Shown in pieces: positions 54,618-62,527 of a stretch of 64,000 bases of DNA. Below the pieces are notes generated by a model that saw only the letters and a list, made by a program, of their open reading frames with translations, searched no databases and was not told the origin of the DNA. Where the stretch lies: positions 28,732-92,731 of the forward strand of contig NZ_MNAN01000035.1 of NCBI RefSeq assembly GCF_001854475.1, given 5' to 3'. This stretch comes from Pseudoalteromonas byunsanensis (GTDB lineage Bacteria; Pseudomonadota; Gammaproteobacteria; Enterobacterales; Alteromonadaceae). A program made the translations under genes and the position numbers. The first letter of the stretch is position 1. Every line of letters begins with the position of its first letter.

Positions 54618-55304
54618 TTAAGCAAAAAGGTGAGCGAGTAACTTTTGAGCAACTAATGCTGAACTCGCTGGGTTTTGACCGGTAATAATAAGACCGTCTT
54701 GTACGACAAAAGCATGCCAGTCTTGTGCTTTTTGGTAGTTACCACCACGCTTAATGAGTTCATCTTCAAGTAAAAATGGCACCACTTCGGTTAATTGCAC
54801 AGCTTCTTCTTCACTGTTAGTAAAGCCTGTTACCGCTTTACCTTTAATAGCAAAGTCGCCAGAAGCTTGCTTTACATTTAATAAAGCAGCACTGGCATGA
54901 CAAACTGCCGCAACGGCTTTACCTGCTTTGAGAAAGTTTTCAATCAACGTAATTGAGTCGGTATTGTCGGTAAGATCCCACAAAGGACCATGACCACCAG
55001 GATAGAACACACCATCAAAGTCACTTTCGTTAACTGAAGATAATATTACCGTGTTCGCTATTTTAGCTTGCGCGACATCATCAGCCTCAAAGCGATGAGT
55101 GGCCTCAGTTTGGAAGTCTTCTAACGTGCTTGTTGGGTCAATAGGTGCTTGCCCGCCTTTTGGGGTAGCCAAGGTAACTTCAACACCCGCATCAACAAAT
55201 GCGTAGTAAGGGGCAGCAAATTCCTCAACCCAAAAACCGGTTTTATTACCTGTGTTGCCAAGTTCATCGTGCGACGTAAGTACCATTAATATTTTTTTAG
55301 TCAT
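54618..55304 (-). CDS. DJ-1/PfpI-family protein (class I glutamine amidotransferase-like)
   Basis: Protein of 228 residues with the nucleophile elbow AVCHASAALL (Cys near residue 136) and the Glu/His context GVFYPGGHGPLWDL, as in the Hsp31/YDR533c and glyoxalase III-like branch. These enzymes act on methylglyoxal or act as stress chaperones; which applies here is unknown. First gene of the minus-strand cluster, with its promoter in the divergent region shared with the LysR gene. Confidence 0.9.
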   Translation of the reverse strand: MTKKILMVLTSHDELGNTGNKTGFWVEEFAAPYYAFVDAGVEVTLATPKGGQAPIDPTSTLEDFQTEATHRFEADDVAQAKIANTVILSSVNESDFDGVFYPGGHGPLWDLTDNTDSITLIENFLKAGKAVAAVCHASAALLNVKQASGDFAIKGKAVTGFTNSEEEAVQLTEVVPFLLEDELIKRGGNYQKAQDWHAFVVQDGLIITGQNPASSALVAQKLLAHLFA

Positions 55305-55415
55305 ATTATTTATCCTGTGATCAATACATGTGATGCGCTTAAGTGCTTTTTCATTGCCTATGTAAACAGTATAGGGCTATGAACATATATGAACAATGCA
55401 GATAAAACTGACAAT

Positions 55416-55438
55416 ATTGTATTAAAAATTGATACAAT
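55416..55438. promoter_or_regulatory. LysR-type operator in the divergent region
   Basis: ATTGTAT and ATACAAT form a perfect 7-bp inverted repeat with a 9-bp spacer, giving the T-N11-A core of LysR sites. It is 33 bp upstream of the lysR-type start and 112 bp from the DJ-1-like gene. The assignment is by pattern only. Confidence 0.65.
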
Positions 55439-55471
55439 AAATGAGGTGTACTTTGATTGACGGGTAAGTGT

Positions 55472-56386
55472 ATGAATGTATCATTTGAACAACTCAAAAG
55501 TATGGTTGTTTTTGCTCAAGTTATTGAACAAGGCAGTTTAAGTGCGGCAGCAAAACATTTAGGACTCTCTCGAGCAGTCGTCAGTTATCACCTAAAAAAG
55601 CTTGAAGCACAACTCGAAGTAAAGTTGCTTAATCGATCAACACGTTCGATTAATCTCACAGAAGCGGGACAAGCCTATTATGAACGCTGCCATGCAATTG
55701 CCGAACAAGCCAGTGCTGCTAATCTACAAATTGAAAACTTTAAAAATGAGCCTATCGGGTTACTTAAAATAACCTGTCCAGTAAATGTTGGCTTACAGAC
55801 TATTGTGCCTGCACTCAATGAGTTTAAGAAAATTTATCCTAAAATTGAGCTTGATGTCATGCTGACCGATGAAGTGGTCAATATCATAAAAGAAGGGATC
55901 GATTTGGCGATCCGCGGAGCACCATTGCCTGACTCTGGTCTACAAGCGGTTAAATTAGCCACGTTAAAGACCTGTCTGTGTGGTTCTCCCGAGTATTTTC
56001 TTCAATATGGACAACCAAAAAATCCTGATGATTTAGTTAACCATCAATGGGTAATTTACAAATTAACCTCTGGGGTATTAAACCTAACGAAAGGAGGCCG
56101 CTCTTTTCGCATAGCCACCAAAGGAAGCATTACTACTAATAATGCTGCTGCTCGCACTGCATTTGTTGAAGCTGGCCACGGCTTAGCCAGAATTCCTGTT
56201 TATGATGCTTGGCCAAAAATTCAAGCTGGCACCCTACAAACCGTACTTGATGACTATGAATTTAATGACATAAATGTTTATGGTGTGTTCCCTCCTGGCA
56301 CTGCCAACTCGAAAAAACTCAGATTATTACTTAATTATTTGAAGGAGTATTTTGCTGGCCAAATAAACTTAAGCTCTACCCAATGA
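55472..56386 (+). CDS. LysR-family transcriptional regulator
   Basis: Regulator of 304 residues. The N-terminal winged helix contains QGSLSAAAKHLGLSRAVVSY at about residues 22-41, and the C-terminal effector domain starts near residue 90 (GLLKITCPVNVGLQTIVPAL). This is the CrgA/AaeR-like group that often controls divergent electrophile-detoxification genes. The frame opens with a TTG five codons earlier, but the ATG at 55472 is preferred. It is divergent from the detoxification cluster and presumably responds to an aldehyde, quinone or similar electrophile. Confidence 0.9.
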   Translation: MNVSFEQLKSMVVFAQVIEQGSLSAAAKHLGLSRAVVSYHLKKLEAQLEVKLLNRSTRSINLTEAGQAYYERCHAIAEQASAANLQIENFKNEPIGLLKITCPVNVGLQTIVPALNEFKKIYPKIELDVMLTDEVVNIIKEGIDLAIRGAPLPDSGLQAVKLATLKTCLCGSPEYFLQYGQPKNPDDLVNHQWVIYKLTSGVLNLTKGGRSFRIATKGSITTNNAAARTAFVEAGHGLARIPVYDAWPKIQAGTLQTVLDDYEFNDINVYGVFPPGTANSKKLRLLLNYLKEYFAGQINLSSTQ

Positions 56387-56452
56387 TGATTATCAGTATT
56401 CTTTGCTTTGTAGATACTTCTTACCTTAAAGATTCACCTTTTCTGAATATAT

Positions 56453-56626
56453 GAAGTTGTCTACGAGCTTGAGAAAAAGTTCGAAAAAGTCGTGCCCAAG
56501 GAGTTTAAGGTAGACGTTCACCACTGGCTTATTTTAAACGGCCTTTATGTGTGTACGGCGCGTAAACCAAAGTGTGGCTCGTGTTTGATGGAAGACTTGT
56601 ATGAGTTTAAAGACAAAACTGATTAG
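56453..56626 (+). pseudogene. Displaced 3' end of an nth gene (first remnant)
   Basis: A 58-codon fragment without a start codon encodes a near-copy of the Nth C-terminus: EKVVPKEFKVDVHHWLIL, then YVCTARKPKCGSCLMEDLYE and FKDKTD with a stop at the homologous position. Many changes from the intact gene are synonymous, and 21 bp (56514-56534) are identical. The fourth Fe-S cysteine is Tyr. It looks like the tail of a divergent nth allele left behind by an insertion or a recombination event. Confidence 0.88.
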
Positions 56627-56650
56627 CTTCGATGTTAAAAACTGCCTTTT

Positions 56651-56721
56651 AGACAGGTGCGCTCTAAAAAGGTTAGTGTTAATGTTTAGCACTAACCTGA
56701 GCGCTAATCGTAAACCTGTCT
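56651..56721 (-). terminator. Nested triple-stem structure, terminator of the PAS-MCP gene
   Basis: Three nested inverted repeats share one centre: AGACAGGT/ACCTGTCT outside, GCGCTC/GAGCGC in the middle and AGGTTAGTG/CACTAACCT inside. On the minus strand the inner stem is followed by TTTTTAG, so it can end the PAS-MCP transcript. The outer stems are more than a simple terminator needs. Confidence 0.7.
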
Positions 56722-56743
56722 GACTTATTGAATCTTAAGGCAT

Positions 56744-58309
56744 CTAAGAAGCAAGGAAATTTGACAGGCCGTTCACATGCTCTTGGGTTTCCTTAATTAA
56801 CCCGCCTATTTGGCTAGCAGCATCAGTAGAGGTTGAAGCTAATGCTCTCACTTCATCAGCCACCACGGCGAAACCTCGCCCGGCTTCACCCGCTCTCGCA
56901 GCCTCTATCGCCGCATTTAAAGCGAGTAAATTCGTCTGCTCAGAAACAGAATTTATGGTTTTCACTATACCTTGAATGCGATCTAAAACTTGACTCATCG
57001 CTGTATGGGTACTTTCAATTACAGAGTTCCTCTCCGATATATTATCGCCAAACGCAATAAACTTGTGCACTTCCCCATTTAGATTAACGATTGGCGTAAC
57101 AATACAGTCGAGTAATATCGCTTTGTCACCGCTGTTCAAGTTCATGGTCAAATTTATCGATTCGCCATTTATCAATTTATGTTTATCTTGATCGGATGTG
57201 TGACTAAACAAATTGCCTATAATATTATTTACAACGGAAGATGACTGTTGCTCTAACTGGTTAAGGCAAAACTCATTCGCTTCTATCAACTCCCCTTCAA
57301 ATTGAAATTCTATAACTACCGAATTCTTGTCAACTGCATCTCTTTGGGTGAGTTGTTCAATAACTTGACGTTTAATATCACGAATATCAGAACTTACACC
57401 AACAAAACCTGTGTGTATGCCATTTTCATCGAACGTTGGATTTACTGACAAGACAATCCAGTAGGGATTCCCTTGCTTATCAAAATTTAGAATCTCTTCA
57501 TAAAAAGGCTGTTTGTTTTTTAGGTTTGCTGAAATACGAGCAACCGTCGCTTTATCTGTCTGTTCTCTTTGCAGCATGCTACCGGGACGTTTTCCCATAA
57601 CCTCAGACGCGTGATAGCCTGTCAGTTTCTCAAAACCTGGGTTGACGTATAAAATTTCTCCCTTGGCATTGGTAACAATGACTGAACAAGTTGTGTTTTC
57701 TACGACCCGCTTCATGAGATCTATTTTCTGTGATTCACCCTCGTTTTGCTCTATCTCTTTAAATTTATATAATCGAGCACTTTTAATGTGGGGAAGCTGA
57801 TAACAAAACACCTCAAACACTTTATCATTTAAAGTAATATTTTTTGTAGTGGAAAAGTTAGATATCACTTCATTTATATCAAGCTGCTTGATAACCGGCT
57901 CGAACATGGGAGAGCACTTCAAAACATTACCACTTTCGCTTATTAGGCAGTAGGCATCATTATCAACAGCGAGAAACTCGTCAAGAAACTCATCAACTCC
58001 CAGCAATAAAGTATCTAGTTCAAATTGCAAAAGCCACAAAGGGTTATTATCACTATTAATTTGAGTAGCAGTTGTTTTGTATACCGTTCCATCAATCAGA
58101 GTTTCTTGATGTCCCTCAGTTAACATCACGGAGGGTAGAACGCTGCTCAAAGTCACTGCATCTTGTTCTTTCGCCATGTCTAAAAGTTGCTTAGCCGATT
58201 TGCTAGTAGCAAGGATGTTGGCGTTTTGATCAACTAATAACGCAGGTGCACTGAGACAGTTAACAAATTGAATGTTTGCCTCTCGGACGATATTTTTTTT
58301 GAAGAACAT
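56744..58309 (-). CDS. Soluble PAS-domain methyl-accepting chemotaxis protein
   Basis: Cytoplasmic chemoreceptor of about 521 residues with no membrane helix. Two or three PAS domains come first (near 20-110, 200-310 and 330-420); the central one reads VIVTNAKGEILYVNPGFEKL and is followed by a PAC segment FVGVSSDIRDIKR. The end is an MCP hairpin tip, NAAIEAARAGEAGRGFAVV, which docks CheA and CheW. The protein ends about 30 residues past the tip, leaving a short signalling domain. PAS ligand (redox, haem or small molecule) is unknown. It sits between two nth remnants, so it is probably an acquired module. Confidence 0.88.
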   Translation of the reverse strand: MFFKKNIVREANIQFVNCLSAPALLVDQNANILATSKSAKQLLDMAKEQDAVTLSSVLPSVMLTEGHQETLIDGTVYKTTATQINSDNNPLWLLQFELDTLLLGVDEFLDEFLAVDNDAYCLISESGNVLKCSPMFEPVIKQLDINEVISNFSTTKNITLNDKVFEVFCYQLPHIKSARLYKFKEIEQNEGESQKIDLMKRVVENTTCSVIVTNAKGEILYVNPGFEKLTGYHASEVMGKRPGSMLQREQTDKATVARISANLKNKQPFYEEILNFDKQGNPYWIVLSVNPTFDENGIHTGFVGVSSDIRDIKRQVIEQLTQRDAVDKNSVVIEFQFEGELIEANEFCLNQLEQQSSSVVNNIIGNLFSHTSDQDKHKLINGESINLTMNLNSGDKAILLDCIVTPIVNLNGEVHKFIAFGDNISERNSVIESTHTAMSQVLDRIQGIVKTINSVSEQTNLLALNAAIEAARAGEAGRGFAVVADEVRALASTSTDAASQIGGLIKETQEHVNGLSNFLAS

Positions 58310-58489
58310 TAAACCCACCACAGATAATTGGAAAATTACGTATTAACCTAACAACACTATGTTCTTTACGGTTATAAATCAAATTAGGTTCACACAGGGA
58401 ACAAATAAAAGAAAATCTAAATATATGATTCGTACCAATAATAGAAAGCACATTAAGGCACGGCAGCCAACTTTCACAATATCTGTGAG

Positions 58490-58642
58490 CCAGTAAAACT
58501 GAAAGAGTGCTTCCCAAAGAGTTTAAAGTCGATGTTCATCACAGGCTGACCATGCGTGCTTGTGTGGACTGCGCGTACACCTAAATGTGGTTCGTGCATG
58601 GCTGAAGATTTGTGTGAGTTTAAAGAAAAGATTAACAGATAA
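58490..58642 (+). pseudogene. Displaced 3' end of an nth gene (second, more decayed remnant)
   Basis: Segments LPKEFKVDVHHRL and, after a frameshift, TARTPKCGSCMAEDLCEFKE followed by KINR and stop, match the Nth C-terminus in order. Frameshifts and substitutions (Trp-Leu-Ile lost, first Fe-S Cys replaced by Trp) show it is non-functional. The stop is followed by AGCCAT, as in intact nth. More decayed than the remnant at 56453, in keeping with an older event. Confidence 0.82.
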
Positions 58643-58686
58643 GCCATACACTTGATTATCGTCCTCCTAAGGAGGACTTCGTTACT

Positions 58687-58735
58687 TCGATCAAGCTTCT
58701 TTGCGTTTTTCTCGATCAAGCTTCTTTGCGTTTTT
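58687..58735. repeat. Tandem 24-bp duplication at the end of a membrane protein gene
   Basis: TCGATCAAGCTTCTTTGCG followed by TTTTT occurs at 58687-58710 and again at 58712-58735, a 25-bp period. The period is not a multiple of three, so the second copy is read in another frame and supplies the stop codon of the minus-strand gene. Confidence 0.9.
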
Positions 58736-59278
58736 ATAGTACATCTTTGTCTGTTCAACAGGATATTTATAAATAGCAGCCAAGCAGGAAAGGTTAATGG
58801 CCCAGATGCAGGTTGCATACAGAGGTTTGAGCTCATGATAATCAAAGTAGCCTCTTGCTGTTAGCTGAATCATGAGTACCACGACCGTACACAACGAAAG
58901 TATCAGGCATCGATGTGCTGCAATTGACATAGCACAACCCCGTAATAAATGAAGCACGAGTACAGCCATTACATATGTAAACGTGTGAACCATCATCGCT
59001 AGATAGAACAGCCGAATTACCGGAATTCGACCAAAAGTTAAAGTAACGATGTATGATCCGTATTCTGAACCTAATACGTGAAAAACAAATGTACACACTG
59101 CGACGATAAAACACGAATGCATTTCGTGCAATTCGCGAGAAACCATGTCTCGCTTGGTAGCAAAGAACAGTGACCATCTATGACGAGGAAACTTTGCAAC
59201 CAAAAACCAAACTATCGTTAAAAATTCAAATCCCTTGACGACCCATCCTGCACGATATAAAAACTCATTGAGTGTCAT
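58691..59278 (-). CDS. Polytopic membrane protein, paralogue 2 of the RiPP-like cassette
   Basis: Unrecognised 195-residue membrane protein with about six helices, clearly paralogous to the protein at 59486. Shared points are GWVVKGFEFL near the start, the HExHSCF/HELYSCF motif, FHVLGSE/FHLMGSE, LLRGCAMS/LVRGCTFS, QLTARGYFDYHEL/QLIARGYFDYHDF and a final helix ending in YP. The frame opens 34 codons earlier, but the ATG at 59278 lines up with its paralogue. A terminator lies upstream, between it and the paralogue. Conserved His, Cys and Glu in or near the membrane hint at a metal or catalytic site. Function unknown. Confidence 0.7.
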   Translation of the reverse strand: MTLNEFLYRAGWVVKGFEFLTIVWFLVAKFPRHRWSLFFATKRDMVSRELHEMHSCFIVAVCTFVFHVLGSEYGSYIVTLTFGRIPVIRLFYLAMMVHTFTYVMAVLVLHLLRGCAMSIAAHRCLILSLCTVVVLMIQLTARGYFDYHELKPLYATCIWAINLSCLAAIYKYPVEQTKMYYKNAKKLDREKRKEA

Positions 59279-59418
59279 TAAACATAACCCGCATAATATT
59301 GCAGCACGGTAAACATGGGTATCGAACACATTGTTGTGCATCCACACACTAACAGATGAGAACGAACACTCATAATTCACATACTAATTGTCATAATTTG
59401 TTTACTCTTTATTTTGAG

Positions 59419-59449
59419 CAATAAAAATGGTGAGAATAAGCTCACCATT
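59419..59449 (-). terminator. Terminator between the two membrane paralogues
   Basis: On the minus strand ATGGTGAG and CTCACCAT form an 8-bp stem over CTTATT, followed by TTTTTATT. It ends the precursor-peptide and first membrane protein transcript. Confidence 0.85.
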
Positions 59450-59485
59450 CTACATTTCAATGATATCTTACATCACTTGCCGGCA

Positions 59486-60046
59486 TCACTCAGCCATTAC
59501 ATGTTTTTCTTTAAAATAGTCCTTTAAGCTGCGAATCGGGTAAGTGCATAACGCTGTGATAACTATTAAATTACAAACCCAAAAGCCGACTTTGTATACC
59601 ATACTGAAGTCATGATAATCAAAATAGCCCCTTGCTATAAGCTGTATTCCCATAAGCATTATTGCCACTATTGTAGAATACGCACAAATACGAGCTGTCG
59701 GAGAAAAAGTACAGCCTCGTACTAAATGTAAACAAAATAGAGTTAAGAGTAAGGAGACCCTCAATACTATCATGCAGGGGTAGAACAGCTTTATATGTTC
59801 CGCCTTATCCATCTGGAGGGATAGCAAGAACTGCTCTAACTCTGACCCCATTAGATGAAAAATCAAAAAGCAAAACGCAGTTAAAAAACAGGAATAAAGC
59901 TCATGATGTTGAACTGAAGATAAATCCTTCTTTTGACCAAAAAACAGTTTCCATCGTATCTTGGAAAATTTGTATGACCAAAAAAGAACAATTAGCAGTT
60001 CAATTCCTTTTAAGCCCCAGCCAAAACCATATAAAATATCATTCAT
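59486..60046 (-). CDS. Polytopic membrane protein, paralogue 1 of the RiPP-like cassette
   Basis: Unrecognised 186-residue membrane protein with six hydrophobic segments. Motifs shared with the paralogue at 58691 are HHELYSCF near residue 46, FHLMGSE near 63, LVRGCTFS near 108 and QLIARGYFDYHDF near 135. It follows the precursor-peptide gene by 19 bp, has an AAGGATG ribosome binding site, and is followed by a terminator, so the two form a two-gene operon. Immunity, export and modification of the peptide are all possible; no known family could be assigned by eye. Confidence 0.72.
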   Translation of the reverse strand: MNDILYGFGWGLKGIELLIVLFWSYKFSKIRWKLFFGQKKDLSSVQHHELYSCFLTAFCFLIFHLMGSELEQFLLSLQMDKAEHIKLFYPCMIVLRVSLLLTLFCLHLVRGCTFSPTARICAYSTIVAIMLMGIQLIARGYFDYHDFSMVYKVGFWVCNLIVITALCTYPIRSLKDYFKEKHVMAE

Positions 60047-60065
60047 GCATCATCCTTTTTAATGC

Positions 60066-60221
60066 CTAACACGCACAACTATAAATAGTTGGGCAAGCGG
60101 CTGCTTGTGCTTGTTGAGGTTCGCCACCATCACTTGTACCACCACCAACTTGCTGCGCCTGTGCTTGTGATAGTTCTTTGAGTTTCTTTGCATTTACTTT
60201 AAGTTTAATTGAGGTTTTCAT
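60066..60221 (-). CDS. RiPP-like precursor peptide with GGG leader and Cys-rich core
   Basis: A 51-residue ORF with AAGGAA ribosome binding site. The leader is Lys-rich and contains LKELSQAQAQQVGGG at about residues 14-28, the double-glycine pattern used by C39 peptidase exporters and common in precursors of ribosomally made, modified peptides. The core begins TSDGGEPQQAQ and ends AACPTIYSCAC: three Cys with nearby Thr and Ser, as in lanthipeptide-like cores. The window has no modification enzyme and no C39 exporter, so these would have to act from elsewhere or the peptide is unmodified. First gene of the operon with the membrane protein at 59486. Confidence 0.72.
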   Translation of the reverse strand: MKTSIKLKVNAKKLKELSQAQAQQVGGGTSDGGEPQQAQAAACPTIYSCAC

Positions 60222-60602
60222 AATCTAATTCCTTATTTCTATTCATCTCTCACCTTAGCGCAAATGCTTACCATCGTATACAAAGTAGATGCATGGTTGA
60301 AGATTTGATTGAATCGCAAAGGTTTGGTTTATTAAAATTTATTAATACTCTCATACCTGAAAGGCTAATGTACTCAGCTAACAGGCTTTGTCATCTTACT
60401 TTCTAAACATTACTTCAACAAATAATTAAGTTAAAATGTATAACTGGTTAGGTAAATGATTGTAACAAAACCTCAATTAAGGTGTTCAGAAACAAGTTTT
60501 TAAATTTGCCAAAATCCGAAACTTTTCACCTTTGTTGTTGGTCTGTTTTAGTTAATTTATCATATTTGAAATGACTTCAACCCCCTGTCAGGTAATTGAA
60601 CC
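60222..60602. other. Divergent regulatory region between the peptide and LytTR genes
   Basis: About 380 bp, AT-rich, holding the promoters of both divergent transcripts. At 60290-60307 the string TGCATGGTTGAAGATTTG matches the second nth remnant (TGCATGGCTGAAGATTTG) at 17 of 18 bases, possibly the last trace of a third nth tail. The phrase CCTCAATTAA recurs near 60470 and, inverted, at the start of the peptide gene, 60207-60216. Confidence 0.45.
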
Positions 60603-61409
60603 GTGGATACATTACTGAAAAATCAATTTTTCAAACTTAAAGACTATCAAATTATGCTAATAGGCTGGGCGCTTATTCTCACTGTAGTATGCCTAAACTG
60701 TACGGTTCATAGCTTGTTGATAGCCAAAGAGCGTGTTGATATCTCTTCATCTATCATTTGGTCATTACAAAAGTTTGGAGTGTGGCTAGTTATGACTCCG
60801 GCGTTATGTAATGCGTTTAATTACCCCCGTTTTACATCACAGTTTAATAAGTATTCACTGGTTGGGTTGTACGCTATTGGGTTTGCACTTGCAGTGAATA
60901 CCACTTTGGATATCATTGTTGAAAAGATCTCTTGGCAAGAAAGTCTATTTTATCAATGGCACCATCACGTTATTGCATATATAACGATAGTATTGGTGTG
61001 GCACCTTAAACATACCTTTTTCGAGCGTAATATTGAGCAAGTTACTGAAGCAACAACCATAGCCGATACAGCAAACGATGAGCTTTTGTATGAACCTACT
61101 ATGCTCATCTTAGACGATACACATATCAAGTTGGTGGATATTTTATTTGTTAAAGCGGCAGGAAACTACATTGAGGTTGTCACCGATGAAAAAACACACC
61201 TTCTGCGTGGCACCATGAAAGAACTTGAGACCTTACTACCTCCCGAACAATTTTTCCGCTGCCACAGATCTTACTTTGTAAATATTACGCATGCACAAAC
61301 TGTCATAAATGAACGTTCTGGACATGGTCAAATTCTGCTTACTACCGCTCAGCAGGTGCCTGTGAGTAAAGGTAAACGCAAAGATGCTCATTCATTGATA
61401 AGCCATTAG
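60603..61409 (+). CDS. Membrane-bound LytTR-family transcriptional regulator
   Basis: Regulator of 268 residues. Four N-terminal membrane helices (about residues 15-36, 48-68, 80-98 and 116-136) are followed by a linker and a LytTR DNA-binding domain from about 170, with VDILFVKAAGNYIEVVTDE and PEQFFRCHRSYFVNITHA. The start is a GTG. There is no receiver domain, so a membrane signal may act directly. It is divergent from the precursor-peptide operon, which suggests that it controls it, as LytTR regulators do for many bacteriocin genes. That link is inference. Confidence 0.85.
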   Translation: MDTLLKNQFFKLKDYQIMLIGWALILTVVCLNCTVHSLLIAKERVDISSSIIWSLQKFGVWLVMTPALCNAFNYPRFTSQFNKYSLVGLYAIGFALAVNTTLDIIVEKISWQESLFYQWHHHVIAYITIVLVWHLKHTFFERNIEQVTEATTIADTANDELLYEPTMLILDDTHIKLVDILFVKAAGNYIEVVTDEKTHLLRGTMKELETLLPPEQFFRCHRSYFVNITHAQTVINERSGHGQILLTTAQQVPVSKGKRKDAHSLISH

Positions 61410-61538
61410 TCATCAACGCTTGGGACGAATGGCAAAGCTCCACCCATTGGTCCCAAAAAGTCTATTATTTGTCCCCTTGATGTGGCTGCCAAATATAAAA
61501 CTAGGTAACTTTTTAGCTCCGTTAGTTAAGGAGCAAGT

Positions 61539-62081
61539 ATGAATAATCAATCATCTCTTAGTGTTACAACCAGAGCCATGCACTGGCTGGTTGGCTTTAC
61601 TATGCTTGGCCTGATCATGGTCGGCTTTTATATGGTTAATCTTGAAGTCTGGGCACTGTACCCTATTCACAAAGCGCTTGGTGTTTTGGCGCTATTGCTA
61701 GTTCTACCCAGAGTTATTTATCGTGTTAAACGTGGTTTTCCCGCCGCAGCTGAGGGTGTGTCACTTAGCAATCAGAAACTGGCTCATGTAGCACATTGGT
61801 TGTTATTACTTGGCACGCTTCTAATGCCTGTCAGTGGTATGCTTTACTCAGGGTTTGGTGGCTATGGCATTGATGTGTTTGGTTTTCATCTAGTGTCAGA
61901 AAACATCGTCGGCGATGAGGTTGTGCCATTAAACGAAACCATTTTTATCATTGCCAAAAATGCCCATAGTCTAATTGGCTATGGTTTATCCGCACTCATC
62001 GTTGCGCACATTGGTGCAGCATTCAAACATCATATGGTTGATAAAGACGCCACCCTGCGCAGAATGCTAGGCAGAGCCTAA
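61539..62081 (+). CDS. Cytochrome b561-type membrane protein
   Basis: Di-haem b-type membrane cytochrome of the YodB/CybB group, 180 residues, four helices. Candidate haem ligands are His in TTRAMHWLVGF, IHKALGVLAL, AHVAHWLLLL and SALIVAHIGAAFKHH. The ATG has a GGAGC site. It probably moves electrons between quinol and periplasmic acceptors such as superoxide. A hairpin follows the stop. Confidence 0.9.
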   Translation: MNNQSSLSVTTRAMHWLVGFTMLGLIMVGFYMVNLEVWALYPIHKALGVLALLLVLPRVIYRVKRGFPAAAEGVSLSNQKLAHVAHWLLLLGTLLMPVSGMLYSGFGGYGIDVFGFHLVSENIVGDEVVPLNETIFIIAKNAHSLIGYGLSALIVAHIGAAFKHHMVDKDATLRRMLGRA

Positions 62082-62090
62082 TTCTGCAAT

Positions 62091-62122
62091 GAGTAGCTCA
62101 AGCCAAAGCATTTGGGCTACTC
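62091..62122 (+). terminator. Hairpin after cytochrome b561
   Basis: GAGTAGCTC pairs with GGGCTACTC (one G-T pair) over a 14-nt loop, 10 bp after the stop. The following T-run is poor, so termination is likely but not certain. Confidence 0.5.
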
Positions 62123-62488
62123 CAATTTAAGGTATTTAGACGAGGCTCTCAACTTATCATAAAGCCATATTTGATCGTTGTGTGTTACGCCTGCGAGCAT
62201 CTGCTCGCCCAACAATGCCATATCCTTTGCGATGTTATTATTAAGTTCAATTTTCTCCACATAGCGACCATCATCACCGGTAATACTGGCATATAGATAT
62301 TTGCTACTTGCAAACAAGTCATCATAAATGGCGATAACTGCAAACCCCGCACAAATACTCGGGTTGAACAAAGGGACTATCAAAATTAATAGTGATGCTG
62401 ACTTGGTATTGCTAGATAAGCAGACCTTAGCGCCTTTGCATATTTGGAGCAATGGCCTACATATGGTTGAAAACGCTGTTCCCATCAT
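62117..62488 (-). CDS. Hypothetical protein (possibly a remnant)
   Basis: Not recognised. The 123-residue frame has a Cys-rich, noisy N-terminal half that does not look like normal coding sequence and a more protein-like C-terminal half (YVEKIELNNNIAKDMALLG, THNDQIWLYDKLRASSKYLK). ASSKYL occurs twice. It may be the surviving end of a larger gene rather than an intact one. It is convergent with cytochrome b561. Confidence 0.35.
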   Translation of the reverse strand: MMGTAFSTICRPLLQICKGAKVCLSSNTKSASLLILIVPLFNPSICAGFAVIAIYDDLFASSKYLYASITGDDGRYVEKIELNNNIAKDMALLGEQMLAGVTHNDQIWLYDKLRASSKYLKLE

Positions 62489-62527
62489 AAAGGGCCTATT
62501 TGAATAACCTCTCTTCAGAGGGTTTAA

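Noticed and set aside
56651..56721. Possible integron attC site, which could explain cassette-like modules between nth remnants
   Set aside because: The nested stems lack RYYYAAC and GTTRRRY boxes at their ends, the modules are in mixed orientation with their own promoters, and no integron integrase is present.
58474..58845. Minus-strand ORF of 123 codons reading through the second nth remnant
   Set aside because: It is an overlapping frame opened by the 25-bp duplication and by antisense reading of the nth remnant; no family resemblance.
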